DNA of 64,000 nucleotides from Saccharina japonica. Taxonomy: Eukaryota > Sar > Phaeophyceae > Laminariales > Laminariaceae. Below the pieces are notes generated by a model. It was given only the letters and a program-made list of their open reading frames with translations. It had not been told where the DNA came from and did not search any database. Position numbers and translations under genes: made by a program. Shown piece by piece: positions 62,776-64,000 of the stretch (positions are counted from its first letter, which is position 1; the number at the start of each line of letters is the position of its first letter). Location: contig MEHQ01000915.1 in assembly GCA_008828725.1 (NCBI GenBank), positions 170,989-234,988 on the forward strand, given 5' to 3'.

Positions 62776-64000
62776 ACTTGTACATATTGGCATTGATTGA
62801 CATGCTCAGCGCCATCTCCGATCGGAGGGGTACAGCTGTACCGCCGTATACTACGTACTCGTATAGCACGGAAGATACTCAGATAAGATACATATGTGAC
62901 AAGGTTGCCGTATGTACATACGTATGATATAACACGCAAGATACACACACACACACCCCGCGAACGAATTCAAAGCTGCGTTTCTCGACAACGGCAAGAG
63001 CACGTACATATTTACACTTGGTTTCAGTATGTACCTGATTTTGGCTCAAAGTGACAAGGTATACCTTATTTTTTATTTTTTATTTTAAGACCGGTATACA
63101 AAGCAAAACGCCGAGCGATGCTGCACAAAGATGTCGGGAGACAGCACTTTCACCCCTTGACAGACAGCGTCAAGGCAAATGCCTTGACAGACAGCCTTGA
63201 CAGCAAAAAACATGGGACACTCCCGAAAAATCCCCGCTTTGTGAAAAACGCCTGATAATAATGTATAAATTGATTTTTTTGCCTAAATTTTGTTTTTTTT
63301 CGGTATTCTGCTACATTTCCGAGTCCGATCTACACAAAATATTGAAATTGAACTGCAGAATATCGATGATTTGAAACGAGTGTAAAATAGCCCCGCAATA
63401 AAAAATAAAAAATAGGGGCTTCCACAGGTATTGGGAGGCTTTTTCTGCCAGGGGGGTTGGGGACATATGTCTAGACAGCTGGATTTGCCTTGATAGACAG
63501 CCTTGACAGACAGACAGCTTGACATTGACATGTCTCCCGACATCTTTGATGCTGCCTGTGCTCTTACGTTCCCATAATATTATATTATACCGCCGTATTG
63601 GTATGATATACTGCTGTAACACTTAAGATGACTCCAACGAATCTCGAATTTCCAAGCTCATTTTCTCCCGAAAACAGGGGGGAAAAGTGCAAACAAACGC
63701 CGACCGATGTTTTTGTTATGTGGAAACATCTCGACGAGATCGTTCCAAAGCCACAGGACACGTGTGCAGAAAAAAAAACATAAGAACTGGTCCCATGTTT
63801 TTGGGGGCAAACTACTTGGAATAAGTATGGGCATAAGTTATTCAGTTCTGAACCTACCTCTAAAAACAGGCGTGGACAATCGGGTTTTTGAGCGGAAAAC
63901 ATGCGAATGTTGCAGTTGCCTGGTAATTACTTAGTTTCAGTATAGGATCAGCCTTGGGGCGTAAAAAAGGACTTGCTATTGGCCCTACGCAGTCATATCT
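62776..64000. other. No gene recognised
   Basis: Short inverted motifs: GTCTCCCGACATCTTTG at 63535 is the inverse of CAAAGATGTCGGGAGAC at 63126, giving a loose inverted repeat with AGACAGCCTTGACAG units at both ends (63160-63200, 63490-63525). An old TTAA-family hairpin fragment lies at about 63783-63850. Confidence 0.5.

Overview
This window reads as nuclear DNA of a repeat-rich eukaryote, most likely a brown alga or a related stramenopile. The grounds are indirect: GT-AG introns up to about 6 kb, a host gene whose exons are only 75-158 nt, several transposon classes (Copia, tyrosine-recombinase retroelement, LINE, many MITE-like elements), CCCTAA-type interstitial motifs, and abundant CAG/AAC/GGT/GTAC microsatellites. 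Nothing looks bacterial or viral-genomic. The species assignment is inference.

Left part (1-8.8 kb): a Ty1/Copia fossil runs off the left edge; a decayed, 5'-truncated LINE copy follows (1.69-4.43 kb); then unrecognised open frames, GGT-triplet arrays, and one candidate host exon with a polythreonine run (7.88-8.40 kb). From 8.9 to 13.56 kb lies a higher-order tandem array (about 150-bp subunits in about 630-bp units), interrupted by a young foldback element of about 840 bp.

Middle (13.6-41 kb): nested MITE-like elements; a tyrosine-recombinase retroelement (17.4-21.7 kb) with recognisable split direct repeats A1-[ORFs]-B1-A2-B2; a much better preserved LINE of the same family as the first (26.25-29.73 kb), with a RING-like finger at its N-terminus and a restriction-like endonuclease region at its C-terminus; a 188-base gap; a near-perfect palindrome of about 1.4 kb (34.1-35.5 kb); and many copies of a short element that always ends in a run of C.

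Right part (40.8-59.1 kb, minus strand): the one confidently identified host gene, a type I methionine aminopeptidase (MetAP1). Eight exons with exact, phase-consistent splice junctions are placed between 59145 and 42759. The segment that should carry the catalytic His and the two metal-binding Asp is not visible between exons at 49.34 and 45.57 kb, an interval that contains an assembly gap, and the C-terminal exon is only tentative. The introns are packed with minisatellites, MITEs and C-tailed elements, and carry decayed echoes of two of the gene's own exon boundaries. The remainder (59.2-64 kb) is repeats and unassigned sequence.
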